DNA from: Phialophora verrucosa
Lineage: Eukaryota > Ascomycota > Eurotiomycetes > Chaetothyriales > Herpotrichiellaceae
Reading direction: 5' to 3'
Assembly (NCBI GenBank): GCA_002099365.1
Contig: MSED01000014.1
Span: 1,612,001-1,676,000 of the forward strand
Length of the DNA stretch: 64,000 nucleotides
Below the pieces are notes generated by a model. The model saw only the letters and a program-made list of their open reading frames with translations. It ran no database searches and had not been told where the DNA came from. The position numbers were made by a program, and so were the translations under genes. Within the stretch, counting starts at the first letter, position 1; each line of letters opens with the position of its first letter. Shown in pieces: positions 10,271 to 20,647 of the stretch.

Positions 10271-12473
10271 TCAAGGCCTTGGCTTTTCCGATAAGTCTAT
10301 CTGACTGCTGTTGGGTGCTTCTCGGGGCCGATTCCAGGTACGCAAGTGTCCTGCGAAACTGTAAGTCTACAACACAGCCTTTACGATGTCGAAGGGCGGG
10401 ACTGCACGCATGCATACCTTCATTGCAGGATGTGATGATGCAGTCCTGCTCGAAGGCAAGACCGCTCAGTGGGTGATCATCCAGCTTCTTGGACTGTCGA
10501 CCACGTATCAGTAAATAGTACGACGACAGCCCGTCTGACCACATCAGCGCGAACATACCATCACAGGAGGCAGAAGTGCTGTCCGAGCCCTCGCTTCGAC
10601 AGGATGATTCAAGAATTCAGATTCATCCACCGTCTCCACTTGCACAAAGCTCCCGGTCCGATTCGAATCAGATCTGATGCGATTGACGACGCCCGTGCTT
10701 TCTGTCCTCTGACGTAGTAACGATATCGATTGGGTTGAAATGCTCCCTCGAGTCCTGGCAGTTACCTGGATCACGCTGTTAGCTGCGACAATTGTTACCT
10801 GTCGGGCACACATTGACTTACGCCTTTCGGCCGGTGAAGCATGCCAACACTGAAGTCCCACAGCAAGAGCTTACAGTCGTCACCAACACTGCCAAAGCGG
10901 TAGGTCCTTTCGTCGCAGCGCCACGGATCAAACGCCACGGCAGTGACCCACGAATCGTGGCCATGACATCGAGCAATGATCTGACGTTCAGGGAGTGACC
11001 AAATAGTTACAAGATCGTCTTGGCCCCCAGTGAGTACGTATTTACCGTCAGGCGACCAGCATACACAGGTAAATCCGCCATAATAGGACGAGTATATATC
11101 GGTCAGCCTGGCGAGAGTCAGTCCACTTTCCGAAACAGTAGAGAGTCTGGTGGTGGTCCACGTACCTTTCCTGGGGATAGTCGATTATACGGAGAAGGCC
11201 ATCATCTCCGACCACGGCAAGATGTTTGCTGTCCGGTGAAAAAGCGAAGTCGGTGATAGTTTGATTGGAGATCTTCCAGCAGGCTACGGGGTTTGCCTTT
11301 TGATTTGACGAGTTCACACTCTTACTGATGGCCAGTGTTGACTGGTCCTCGTCTTCGATACTGATCGCTTCGTCTATCAGCTCTTCCGAGACGAAAGGCG
11401 CGTCTTCCTTCTCCTTGTCGTACACGATCAGTGTCCCATCCATGTGGGCTGCCAGAAAAAGGTTCTCGGACCCAGGAATCCATTTTATGGTGGAGACAGC
11501 AGAGTTGTTAATCATGCCGTTCTTGTTGATGCGAGCATATTTCTGCGACATGGGCTCGTACCAAATGATGTCGCTTGCCGAGGATCCCATGACAATATCC
11601 ATGTGTGTTGAGTGCTTTGTCAAGCTATTTATATCATGGCACAGCATGTGAGCCTTGGTGAAGAGGATCTTGGTCATCGGGTCCTGTTTCGAGCTGGAAG
11701 AGAGGTCCAGCCACTGAAATGCCCGGTTTATGTTGACAAAGGCGAATGTACCACCCTGATCTCGTTCTTGGAGCTTCTTGGCCAGTGACTCGTGGGGTAT
11801 GACTCGGGAGACAAACGAAGAATTGCTCTTGATGATGTTGTTCTTGGGTTTGCGGCGCTTGAGCCCATCTCGAGTCATGAGTGGAGAGAGCGCGGCGTTG
11901 CCCTCGCCAAATGGTCTGACCGTGCTCGACTTGCTGCTGCCATTCTGAGACGCTGCAGGATTGCTGGTATCGCTGCCTGTCTCAATGGATATCCTTGGCT
12001 CCTTCTCAATCTCCTTGATCTCCTTGACCTCTTCCACCTTCTTGGGCTCCTTGCTCTCTTTGGAATTGTTCAATCCCAGCGATCTCCATCGCAACAGACT
12101 GCTCGTCGCGGTGGTGGTCCTGTACAGGTCGGTATTGATCTGCTTCGGGTTCAATGACACCAGCGACAGCTTGACACCACTAGTTGGAGGAGCGACGCTC
12201 GTTGCGAGTGGGTTGGGATTGACGACAGGAGCTTCTGAGGGATGCGGAGGTGGGGTTGCTAATTGCAAGTCATCTCGTAAGACGTATGTGCCTTCACCGG
12301 CCTGAAAGGTGTATTCTGGTCCTTCGCGTGTGGTCAGAGTATTCGCAGTCTCAAGGGTGGTTGCTATCAAGCCGCTGTTGGTGGGATATCGAGGTGGAGG
12401 GGGGATGGCACTGCGCACTAGCAATCAGCAGAAAGCCAGCGGTATTGGGTGAGGGAGGTCAAACATACAACAT
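10271..12473 (-). CDS. creC: WD40 catabolite repression protein CreC
   Basis: Six minus-strand exons: 12473-12469, 12410-11166, 11107-10822, 10765-10559, 10493-10418 and 10350-10271 (632 aa). The first coding exon is only 5 nt (ATGTT); splicing over 12468-12411 gives MFAIPPPPRY, which fits the start I recall for Aspergillus CreC. WD40 signatures are WKISNQTITDFAFSPDSKHL, CVCWSPDGKYVLTGGQDDLV and DPWRCDERTYRFGSVGDD; HPVEARARTALLPP and GHLRTWNRPRE close the propeller. CreC stabilises and activates the deubiquitinase CreB in carbon catabolite repression; the animal relatives are WDR20 and DMWD. A charged Lys/Glu coil (EVKEIKEIEKEPR) sits before the propeller. All exon joins keep frame and use GT-AG borders. 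Confidence 0.94.
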
Positions 12474-12987
12474 GGCGAGCGATGTCGATCGAAGGCAGAG
12501 GTTGTCGCGCGCGTCGGAAGAGCAGCTGAGTCGCACGGAGTATGGAGAGAGATGCGTACTTGTAAGGTTGAAAATAGAAGATACTGGGGATGGTGGAGTG
12601 AGTGGGAGGTGAGCGTAGCAGTGGCAGCGACCGGGGTTTCCACCACGCAGGCACACGATAGGCGCGCCTCGGCCATTGTCCAACCTTCTCCCGGCTTTGC
12701 TCGGTGGGTCCCCCTTCGATGCGGGGGCGCTGTGCTCCTGTGTCCGCACTTTATCCAAAAGGTCGAGCTACTTGGTTGCTCTTGGTTCATATTGTGACCG
12801 GGTAGCGGCCGCTGAGCTCGCCAGAGAGCGCCGTCGCCCTGCAGCCTCTAGTGCGAGACACATGCGTTCGGCACTTGGTTGCCCTGAAGCCTTCATCGCA
12901 AGGTCTAACGCACAGAACAGCGATTGTAGCTCCCCTAGTAGATGGTTGCGGGTTCAGGTGCTCGTATCCTGTCAACGATGGCCACCT
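12474..12987. other. creC promoter and roadblock gene 3' region
   Basis: Short interval between two minus-strand genes. No coding signal or repeat is seen; it should contain the creC promoter and the 3' end of the roadblock-domain transcript. Confidence 0.45.
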
Positions 12988-13506
12988 TTATATATCGTCC
13001 GGCCATCTCAAGGCAGATAGTTCAGCTCTCAAGGTGTTGACAAGTTCCTGGCTGACGCTCTCGAGATCCTCTCGGACTTGCTGCGACTCAGTGTCCCCTT
13101 CATCTCCATGCTCTTCTCCCTGCTCCTCATGCCGCGGCGAACCGTTGGTAGTCGCCTGCTCTTCATCCGAAGCATGTCCATTCTGCAAGGGCGCAGCCTT
13201 CTTGGGTTCCGGCCCAGTCACGCTCAGCAGCACACGGTCTGCCACGGGGGCTATGACAGATATAGCTCCGTTGTTCTGGGCCTCAAACACGAGGGTATCT
13301 TCGGAAGCTATCGTATAGGCGGTCGCCATCGTTGTGGATTGCGTGCGGATCTGTTTGATCTTGGGAGCCTGGTGTCTATATGCGTAGGCGAGGATAGACC
13401 CGTTCGCGGCGGAGACCAAGAGCGACGACACATGGTCGCTCCAAGAGAGCGCGTCATTTAGAAGTGACGATAAGCGATCCGAGTCGAGCATGAAGACTCG
13501 ATTCAT
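12988..13506 (-). CDS. Roadblock/LC7-fold protein, LAMTOR/Ego-like
   Basis: Single exon of 172 aa. The first ATG is at 13506 (MNRVFMLDSDRLSSLL); the open frame continues upstream but has no earlier ATG. Residues 1-105 have the pattern of a roadblock/LC7 domain: a helix (LDSDRLSSLLNDAL), strands reading out a small molecule-free GTPase-binding face (VSSLLVSAANGSILAYAY) and the TMATAYTIASEDTLVFEAQNN and ISVIAPVADRVLLSV segments. This layout is that of LAMTOR2 and yeast Ego-complex subunits, which anchor Rag GTPases and TORC1 at the vacuole; that role is inference. The C-terminal third is an acidic linker (EEQGEEHGDEGD) followed by a helix. Confidence 0.65.
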   Translation of the reverse strand: MNRVFMLDSDRLSSLLNDALSWSDHVSSLLVSAANGSILAYAYRHQAPKIKQIRTQSTTMATAYTIASEDTLVFEAQNNGAISVIAPVADRVLLSVTGPEPKKAAPLQNGHASDEEQATTNGSPRHEEQGEEHGDEGDTESQQVREDLESVSQELVNTLRAELSALRWPDDI

Positions 13507-14001
13507 TGTCGGTGCGACCGGCGGCGGTGCAGCAAGCGTTCTCGCGGTGGTATGAAGAGCTCTCGAAAAGTTGACAGCTGCAGCCGCGACACGCCTGTCC
13601 CGCCTCACTCAGCGACTCTCCACACATGTACCGCTTGGCGAGTACTCTGTAGTGCGCTTTGAATGCGCATGAGATCATCGAAGCTAATTGGCGATGTAAT
13701 ACTTCGCAGTACGGGAATGACTACGGTAGGCACTACAGGAGCATCGCGCCAAAAGATTCGATCCATGCACTGACAACATAATTACGAAAACATCCCAGTT
13801 CGTGAACCCCCCCAGCCAGGTCAGCCACTCCTGTGCACAGAGTGGTAAGAAGCAAATTACTTCAGCTTAAGATGGAGGTGGCTTTGACCGTCAGCCACGA
13901 CCACCGAAGCTACCGTGATCCATCTCGTGTATTCGCGACAAGCAGTACTGCCTTAATCAGCCAGAAATACAGAAAAGGCTGTGGACAGACCATCCAACAG
14001 C
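13507..14001. other. Intergenic between roadblock and arrestin genes
   Basis: About 0.5 kb with no recognisable gene or repeat; upstream region of the roadblock-domain gene and 3' region of the arrestin-like gene. Confidence 0.45.
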
Positions 14002-15261
14002 TTATTCTCCATATGCTGGGAGATCTGTGCAATATTCGTCCTCCTCGGGTCTCGACGTGAGCGTATGTTCGCTCATCTCATGCTCTAAGATTGAGCTCTG
14101 CGGTCCAGGGACAACCACGAACGGTATCCTGTCAAAGGCGAATTTGAAACGATGGCCACTATACTCCAGAATGAATTTGAGTTGAAGGCAGTGGGCGCGA
14201 AAGATGTTCTGGGTCGAGAAGTCCGGCACCGTCGATGGAGGTAGACACAAGTTTGCGACTTGGCCCAGATTCAAGATGGCTGTTGGCGAGGCTTCTCGCT
14301 CCGCGGTGTACCTGGGAAGCCCACTGCTGTCCACACTGCCGGTTATTTTCACATCACAAGAACCACGGCCTAACAAGGTACGTTTCGATTCGTGGCGATC
14401 TTGACCCCCAACGCGCACAGCTGTGTTTACCACAATCCATGCCGCGAAGCGTCTGATGCGAACGGAAGACACCGCCGGGTCCATGTACTCCGGCCCATTA
14501 TTCTCGTTCGGCCGCTGAAGTTGGCGAAACACTGAGACAAGCATCGGGATAGGATCTTCCGACATGCACTGGAACCTTTTCGGCACGAGCAAGCTAAGAC
14601 GTACTTCCTGGGAAGCAACGTGCACAGCTCTTTGAGGGGTGTGGCGTATCAGCGCCGCAGCTCGATTTCTCAACGATCCTGCAAAGCTTCGAATGCGGCA
14701 ATCATGGTGATAGATTCGGTCTGGCCGATCGACATCCAGACCCAGGATTGGTTTGCCGCCAGGTTGCCGTACGATGATCGATCTCGACACATGGAGGTCA
14801 CTGCTGAACCTGACATTCTGGTTCTCCCGCGGGCGAATCAGCCTTGCTTCCAGCATATACTCGACGCCACAGTGGAACGAGCCAAAGTGGCTCATCGATG
14901 ACGGAAGCGACTGATTGACTGGACATCCTGAGCCTCGCTGATAATCGGATAAATGTGTGTCGGGGCATCTTGGAACTTGAAAAACAAACGGCCAAACATA
15001 TATTCCCTTCCGATGGGTGTATTTTCCACGGTACAAATTGTGCCTATGGAAGAAGAGGTATTGGGATGACTTATAGTCCGAATTCGACGCAACGCTCCCG
15101 TAACAATTGGGCAAGAGGACGTAGCTCCGCGCCATGAAGGAAATGTCGACCTGGCCGATGGATTGATCGGTGCACATGACCAACTTAACGATCCCCGGGA
15201 CAAGGACTCCAGGAGGGTAAATGTAGCCCGTCGGATTCGAGAGCGTGATGGATAAAGACAT
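14002..15261 (-). CDS. Arrestin-like N-terminal domain protein
   Basis: Single exon of 419 aa. The start is the ATG at 15261 (MSLSITLSNPTGYIYPPG), the first ATG in a frame that stays open further upstream. The N-terminus has the arrestin opening pattern: a beta strand, then GYIYPPGVLVPGIVKLV (the pp-G-x-V-x-G turn) and VDISFMARSYV. The middle matches the arrestin N-lobe core (YVWPFVFQVP, SMSHFGSFHCGVEYMLEARL). The C-lobe is less conserved. The protein ends with LPAY, a minimal PY-like motif that could bind an Rsp5-type ligase, but no PPxY is present. Fungal alpha-arrestins recruit ubiquitin ligases to transporters. This one is not creD or palF by anything I can recognise. Confidence 0.75.
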   Translation of the reverse strand: MSLSITLSNPTGYIYPPGVLVPGIVKLVMCTDQSIGQVDISFMARSYVLLPNCYGSVASNSDYKSSQYLFFHRHNLYRGKYTHRKGIYVWPFVFQVPRCPDTHLSDYQRGSGCPVNQSLPSSMSHFGSFHCGVEYMLEARLIRPRENQNVRFSSDLHVSRSIIVRQPGGKPILGLDVDRPDRIYHHDCRIRSFAGSLRNRAAALIRHTPQRAVHVASQEVRLSLLVPKRFQCMSEDPIPMLVSVFRQLQRPNENNGPEYMDPAVSSVRIRRFAAWIVVNTAVRVGGQDRHESKRTLLGRGSCDVKITGSVDSSGLPRYTAEREASPTAILNLGQVANLCLPPSTVPDFSTQNIFRAHCLQLKFILEYSGHRFKFAFDRIPFVVVPGPQSSILEHEMSEHTLTSRPEEDEYCTDLPAYGE

Positions 15262-16211
15262 CGCAGAGCGTCCAAGGCTTCGTAGGGGGTTGTTGCTCAA
15301 AGCTGATAGACTTGATTCAGCGACATTGTTCTTCGAAGCAACAGTGCTCTCGCTGGCAGGATGGACATATCAGTGAGGCGGTGGCACAAAGAAAAGGCAA
15401 GGCTCGAGTCTGTCGCCGCAAGTCCGGCTAACTCGAATATCTACTCAGGGCCATCAGCAGTCCATCAAGCTCAACGGATCGCGTGCGTCTCATCATCAAG
15501 CTTTCTTCGGAATGGACAGACTTCTTGCCAGATCAGGATCAGCCAAATTACGACCAAGCAACGGCTGGTGCCGGAGAAATCGCTCAGTACACTCCCGCCT
15601 GGTGACTACATCCGTGACAGAGGTAGGGAGGGGGAGAGGACTACTCGGCGGAGGCGTTCGTGGCAGCTTGGTATGAATGGGAGGCATCACTGCTCAAACG
15701 GATGTGTGAACCTCCTTGGTCATCATGTTGTCCGGGAGCGGCTACAGGATCCCTTGACTCCCACTCACCGGGCCAAACCACGCGATCCAAGCGCGATGCT
15801 ACCCGGCAAGCCACTGGATGCACTCGTTATCCCAAGAATGGCGTTTTGCTCATGGTGATTTCCAGTAATTCCGGGGTGTTGAAGAGACGTTTCCGGTTTG
15901 TGATCCGTCCTAGCCGCCCTTACCGTGCCGAACGCGTCGACTCAAGGGGGTCCCTACCACCAGCACGATCATCCACTGACGTCAAACGATATGAAAATGG
16001 GCGTTGGAAAGGGGATTCGCCGGTAGTCTGGAGGCACATCCCGTTCCACTAACCCGACCATCGCGCAGTTCAGAGTCTCCAATGTTGCGTCCAGGGATTT
16101 GGGTGCGCACTGTGCGTCACGGCTTTTCCTTCCAGGCCGAAGCGAATCGTCCTATCTTCCCATACACAAGCCAGTGCCATCCACGGCACAGCTAGCCACC
16201 GCAGGACCGAC
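15262..16211. promoter_or_regulatory. Divergent upstream region of arrestin-like and FEX genes
   Basis: Nearly 1 kb between the arrestin start (-) and the FEX start (+). Open frames here are short and unlike proteins. No specific regulatory site is claimed. Confidence 0.4.
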
Positions 16212-17657
16212 ATGGACAGCCTGGAAAGACAGCAATCGAAGAAAACGGCGAGGCAACGCTCAAGGTCAGAAGGCAATGAGGCCCAACTTACAGAAGTGGC
16301 CATCCCTCCGCCTGCGCCCCAGACCGAAGGCGTACATGACACGTACGAGAGAGAAGAGCGAAAGGCGCGAAGAGCATCCTCAAGACAGCAGGGCGGCGAC
16401 GACCCCGACGCAGAATTGACAGAGCTTGCTGTGCCTGCTCCCGTCTCTCGTCGAGGCTCGGCGGATGAGGAAGCTGGCCCTCCAACGCCAGCGCCCACCG
16501 TTCCTTTGCAGGATGAGGCATTTACCAGCTCTAACGACTCATCGTTGACACAGCTCGAGGAAAAGCCCTCAGGATCAAAAGACGCGGCCGTCATTCACAC
16601 GGAACTTTGCACCATCAGCTGGCTGGTGTTTTTTGCCATTCTGGGGACGCTGGCTCGACTTGGTGTGCAAGCTCTTACGACATATCCTGACGCTCCGTTC
16701 CCATCGACGGTCCTCTGGGCCAACCTGGGAGGTTCGCTGTTTCTGGGCTTCCTCCTGGAGGATCGGCAGCTGTTTCGGTACACCGTGGAGACGGCGATCG
16801 ATTCGGGAGACCGCAAAGGTGAAATCGACAAGACGAAGAAGACGTATCCACTGTATATTGGGTTGGCAACCGGGTTCTGCGGCAGCTTTACGTCGTTCTC
16901 GACGTTCATTACCGACGCGTTCCTTGCCCTCACCAATGCGCTCCCCTCGCCGTCTCCGACGTCGCCATACCACACCGTGGCCCCGAATGCGATCCATTCC
17001 AGGAATGGCGGCTATTCTTTCCTGGCCACGACGGGCATCATCATAGTACAGCCGGCTGTCAGTCTGGCGGCGCTCAAGACCGGCGCTCACATGGCCATCG
17101 CGGTTGAACCAGTTCTGCCGGGCCTGTCGATGAGAATGCTCCATCGCGTGCTCGACCCCTTCTCGATCCTCCTCGGCTGGGGCGCCTGGCTGGGCGCCGT
17201 CCTCCTCTGCATATGGCCCCCAGAACATGCCTGGCGGTACCGGGCGACGTTCGCAGTCGCGTTCGCACCCCCGGGCGCGCTCCTCCGCTTCTATCTCTCC
17301 AAGCACCTGAACGCTCGTATCGCCTCGTTCCCTCTGGGCACATTCACCGTCAACATCTTCGGCACCATGATAGAGGGCATGTGCATGGACTTGCAACACT
17401 CGCGCACGATCGTGGCCAACGTACCCGGCGCGGATGCCGCGGCATGTGCCGTCCTGCAGGGCGTGATATTCGGCTTCTGTGGCTGTGCCACGACAGTGAG
17501 CACGTGGGTGGCGGAGCTGAACGGCCTGAGGAGGAGACATGCGTGGCTGTACGGCTTGACCAGCGTTGCCGTCGCCTTGGCTTTCCAGGTGGTGATAATG
17601 GGCAGCATGGCTTGGACGGTCGGCTTCGACCAACATTGTCAGGTCAGCGGAGCATGA
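16212..17657 (+). CDS. FEX: Two-domain fluoride channel (FEX/CrcB family)
   Basis: Intronless, 481 aa. Residues 1-130 are a charged disordered tail; two fused CrcB/Fluc-like repeats follow. Repeat 1 has WANLGGSLFLGFL near 169-181 and GFCGSFTSFSTF at 221-232. Repeat 2 has TFTVNIFGTMIEG and GFCGCATTVSTWVAE. These are the Asn and Phe/Thr-rich pore motifs known from bacterial Fluc and yeast Fex1. Eukaryotic FEX proteins are tandem fusions that form a plasma membrane pore exporting fluoride. As in yeast FEX, the two halves are unequal; repeat 2 reads GCATTVST where repeat 1 reads GSFTSFST, so only one of the two pores may be fully canonical. The ATG at 16212 opens the frame; earlier starts are in other frames. 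Confidence 0.93.
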   Translation: MDSLERQQSKKTARQRSRSEGNEAQLTEVAIPPPAPQTEGVHDTYEREERKARRASSRQQGGDDPDAELTELAVPAPVSRRGSADEEAGPPTPAPTVPLQDEAFTSSNDSSLTQLEEKPSGSKDAAVIHTELCTISWLVFFAILGTLARLGVQALTTYPDAPFPSTVLWANLGGSLFLGFLLEDRQLFRYTVETAIDSGDRKGEIDKTKKTYPLYIGLATGFCGSFTSFSTFITDAFLALTNALPSPSPTSPYHTVAPNAIHSRNGGYSFLATTGIIIVQPAVSLAALKTGAHMAIAVEPVLPGLSMRMLHRVLDPFSILLGWGAWLGAVLLCIWPPEHAWRYRATFAVAFAPPGALLRFYLSKHLNARIASFPLGTFTVNIFGTMIEGMCMDLQHSRTIVANVPGADAAACAVLQGVIFGFCGCATTVSTWVAELNGLRRRHAWLYGLTSVAVALAFQVVIMGSMAWTVGFDQHCQVSGA

Positions 17658-17662
17658 GACAC

Positions 17663-17735
17663 TACATCAACATCACAGCATGCATGCATGCATGCATGCG
17701 AGGATACAACAACACATCAACATAACAGCATGCAT
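17663..17735. repeat. GCAT microsatellite inside a direct repeat
   Basis: A GCATGC run occupies 17678-17699. The preceding words ACATCAACATCACAGCATGCAT recur with one change about 50 bp later (about 17713-17735), so the microsatellite sits between two copies of a roughly 22-bp repeat. It lies in the 3' region of the FEX gene. Confidence 0.7.
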
Positions 17736-18029
17736 TCTAGATTATCTTTCCTATTAGAGAGCACTGTAAGAACCACGCAATTGCGGATTGACAGCATGGC
17801 AGGGCAGGGCTGGCAGACCCCACGAAATGAATGCACAGCGGAATGTCACGTTGGCTAGAAGAAAAAAAGTAACTCCTTTCCCAAATCCAGGGTGTTTACC
17901 TGAGCTGAGAGCAGAGAGCAGAGAGAGCACTCAATGTACACGATTACGATTACAGATCTGATCACCTCATTGCCACCTTGTCAGGACAGATCACTTTCCA
18001 GTGCTTCATGTTGTATCGGTACTAGATCG

Positions 18030-18273
18030 TTAGAGCGTAGAGGCAGAAGAATACCCTAGGAAAGGGTTATACGCCGCATCCACAAACTGGGCGGACCACA
18101 TGACAGGCTCGGAGATGCCCTGCGCAAAGCCCAGATACTCGCTACTGCCTGGGCCTTGGCCTTCGAACTCGTAGAAGCCTAAGACGGAAGGGTCAGGCCT
18201 CGTCATGCCGTCTGTGGTAGCATCAATACTCGAGTCGACGGGAAGGGAAGCCAAAGCCTGCTCCTGATGCTCT

Positions 18274-18305
<32 letters not shown>

Positions 18306-20647
18306 ATGTTGATGATGGCGGTCTTTAGGAGGCTGCAAGTGGACTCGGCTCCTCGTCTCCTTCAACCCTTCCATCATATCCCTGGCCAGGCGCGCCGCTT
18401 TGGAGTTCGTGCTAAGGACCTCGAAGACCCGCAGGCAGAGGTCCGCGTCCTCCTCCACGGCAGCCCAGTCGAACCGCTCGTCGCCAACGGGCTGGTCGTG
18501 GCCCGGGCCCGGGCCCTGTTCCTGGTCCAGATCCAGGAGGATTCTGGCCACGAGGAGGATCGAGCTCGCGCAGATCAAGCACGAAATCATCTGCCACCAG
18601 GGGAAGTCGAAGACGAGGCTCCTCTTGTCTGGGATGTTGTGGAGGAGTCGTGCCGTCTGCTGCGCTGCGTCCACGCACGCTCTCTTCGACTGGTTCACGC
18701 GCCAGCTGTCGAGGTCGAAGCCCCGCGAATCCGGTTGTGGGATTGGGTCTGGAATCGAGTTCGGGACCGGAATCGGATTGAGCCGCCCAGTTGAACGGGA
18801 TAGGAAGGGGCGATGGATCAGAGCGCGGAGGTTGTAGAATTTGATCGCGAGCATGTTTCTCTGTATCGGGCAGGTCAGGTTAGGTCAAGGTCAGGCCAGT
18901 AGGACGCGTGGGTGAGCGGGTGCTCATGCTCTTGGAAGCAGTACGAAAGGACAAAGAGAATGAGACCAGGACAACAAGGCCGAGGACATACCTGGCGACG
19001 AAACGTCTCTGATTTCTCGAAAGGATGGCCCAGGTCGAAACGGAGCGAACGTGGTAGGTTGAACTTCCACTGTAATAGACTGTGGTCGAGGGTCTCTATC
19101 GTCGACAGGGTCCCGTCGTCCAGCTGCGTGAAAGCCGGGCTATAGAGGCTGCGAAGGACTTGGCCTATGATGTGGGAGAAATGAATCATAGCTATGAAGT
19201 AGTCTCCGATCCAGGGACGCCTTTCTGACGCGGCGGTCGTCGTGCCTGTGCCTGGTTGATCCACCACAGGCGCAGGCCCATCCTCTAATTGTGGCAGGGA
19301 GACGTTGAAGTCTCCTTGTCGTATGGCGGGCGGTCTGCTAAGTTGTAATGCCACTAGTTGGTCGAGGATGTACAGACTGTACCATACACGGCGTCGGCCG
19401 CCTAGCGTCGAAGGCGGGTTCTGACCTATTTTCACCATGGCGTCTCCTTCGACGTGCAGTCCGACGGCCTGGGCAAGGCGGATGACAAAACCTAACTGCG
19501 TCCAGCACCTGGTTCCGAGGTCAGTGAGATTGAATTGTGGTTGCAGGGAACTTACAAGTCTTTCTCGCTCGTCGCTAGTAGATAGAAGCATTGCGCAAGC
19601 AGTGCACATATATGGTCGAGGCTGGTGTCGGACTGAAGTTGCTGCGAGATTTGCAAGGCCTCCTCAAAATAGACCCGATGTTCTGGTGCCTCGGCCGGTG
19701 CATGGTCGGCGTCCGATTTTGAGAAGGAGTCATAGCAAGCCGCGAGAGCAAATATCGTTACTGGAATCTCAGTACGCGTGATCAAGACCAGATCGTGTCA
19801 GCCCACTCACATAATAGCGATAGCCATGGTCCATGAAGTTTGTCAGGTACGTCGGTTTTCCAGAATTCCTCGTACTGTTCCTGGAAAGCTTGCTGGCACA
19901 CAAACGGGTAAGCGGTGTGAATCGTGGAGAAGAAAATCTCCAGATATCTGTCGGCAGTTGCCCTTGGCGGCAGCAGAAAAGGCTTCTGCTCGTAGCTGGA
20001 TTGCCGTGTTATTTCGTCCTGTTCGTAGCTGTCCCAGACTTCGGAGTGCGTCGATGGCAGACTCGGTTGTGGGCCAACCCTCCCGCTCAGTGTTTGCTTC
20101 ATGATATGCAAGAAGCGCACCTCACTCGCCTCCCCAAGGTATCTCTGAGGCGGGGTCGCCTGGTTCTCATGCGACGGGGAGGCTTTACCGCACATGGGAT
20201 CTTTGCCTTTTTGGCCTGGTATTCCGTCCAAGTTGTGCATAGAGGGAACGTTTTGTCGAAGGTTGGCCAGTGTGACGGCCACGGCCCTACGGTCGTCTTC
20301 ATCGAGGCGTTGTCGGAGATCCTCGACGAGTCTATCATAACTTGCAATGATCTCAAGCTGCTTTCGCGAGGTACCATCAGTGCCACTGAACGAGGCTTCT
20401 GACGTTCTGCGACTGCGACGCCAGGATCGACTGTCTGCTTTCGCATTCCACACACAAGAGTGACCGTAGCCGACACAACGGTTGCAGACTGGCTGTTTCC
20501 CATCACACTTCTCCCCCATACAATTAGTCCACGAGGGACGAGCAGCCGCGGTGGGGACCTCACCTTGGCCTTGAGACGTCGGCAACTCTCACACGCTACT
20601 GTCACCCGGCGGCGTTTGATTCCGCGGTCAGAGCCGTCTTCAGCCAT
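18030..20647 (-). CDS. Zn2Cys6 transcription factor with fungal-specific middle domain
   Basis: Five minus-strand exons: 20647-20564, 20507-19811, 19760-19556, 19508-18992 and 18860-18030 (777 aa). The binuclear cluster is split by intron 1 and reads C-x2-C-x6-C-x6-C-x2-C-x6-C (CESCRRLKAK joined to CDGKQPVCNRC). A short helix follows (YDRLVEDLRQRL), possibly for dimerisation. The fungal-specific transcription factor domain spans about 230-560, with IRLAQAVGLHVEGD and RRRVWYSLYILDQLVALQLSRPPAI. A glutamine run of ten CAG codons (18276-18305) lies near the C-terminus and invites length variation. Targets are unknown. It is one gene away from the zinc transporter but that says nothing certain about its job. 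Confidence 0.88.
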
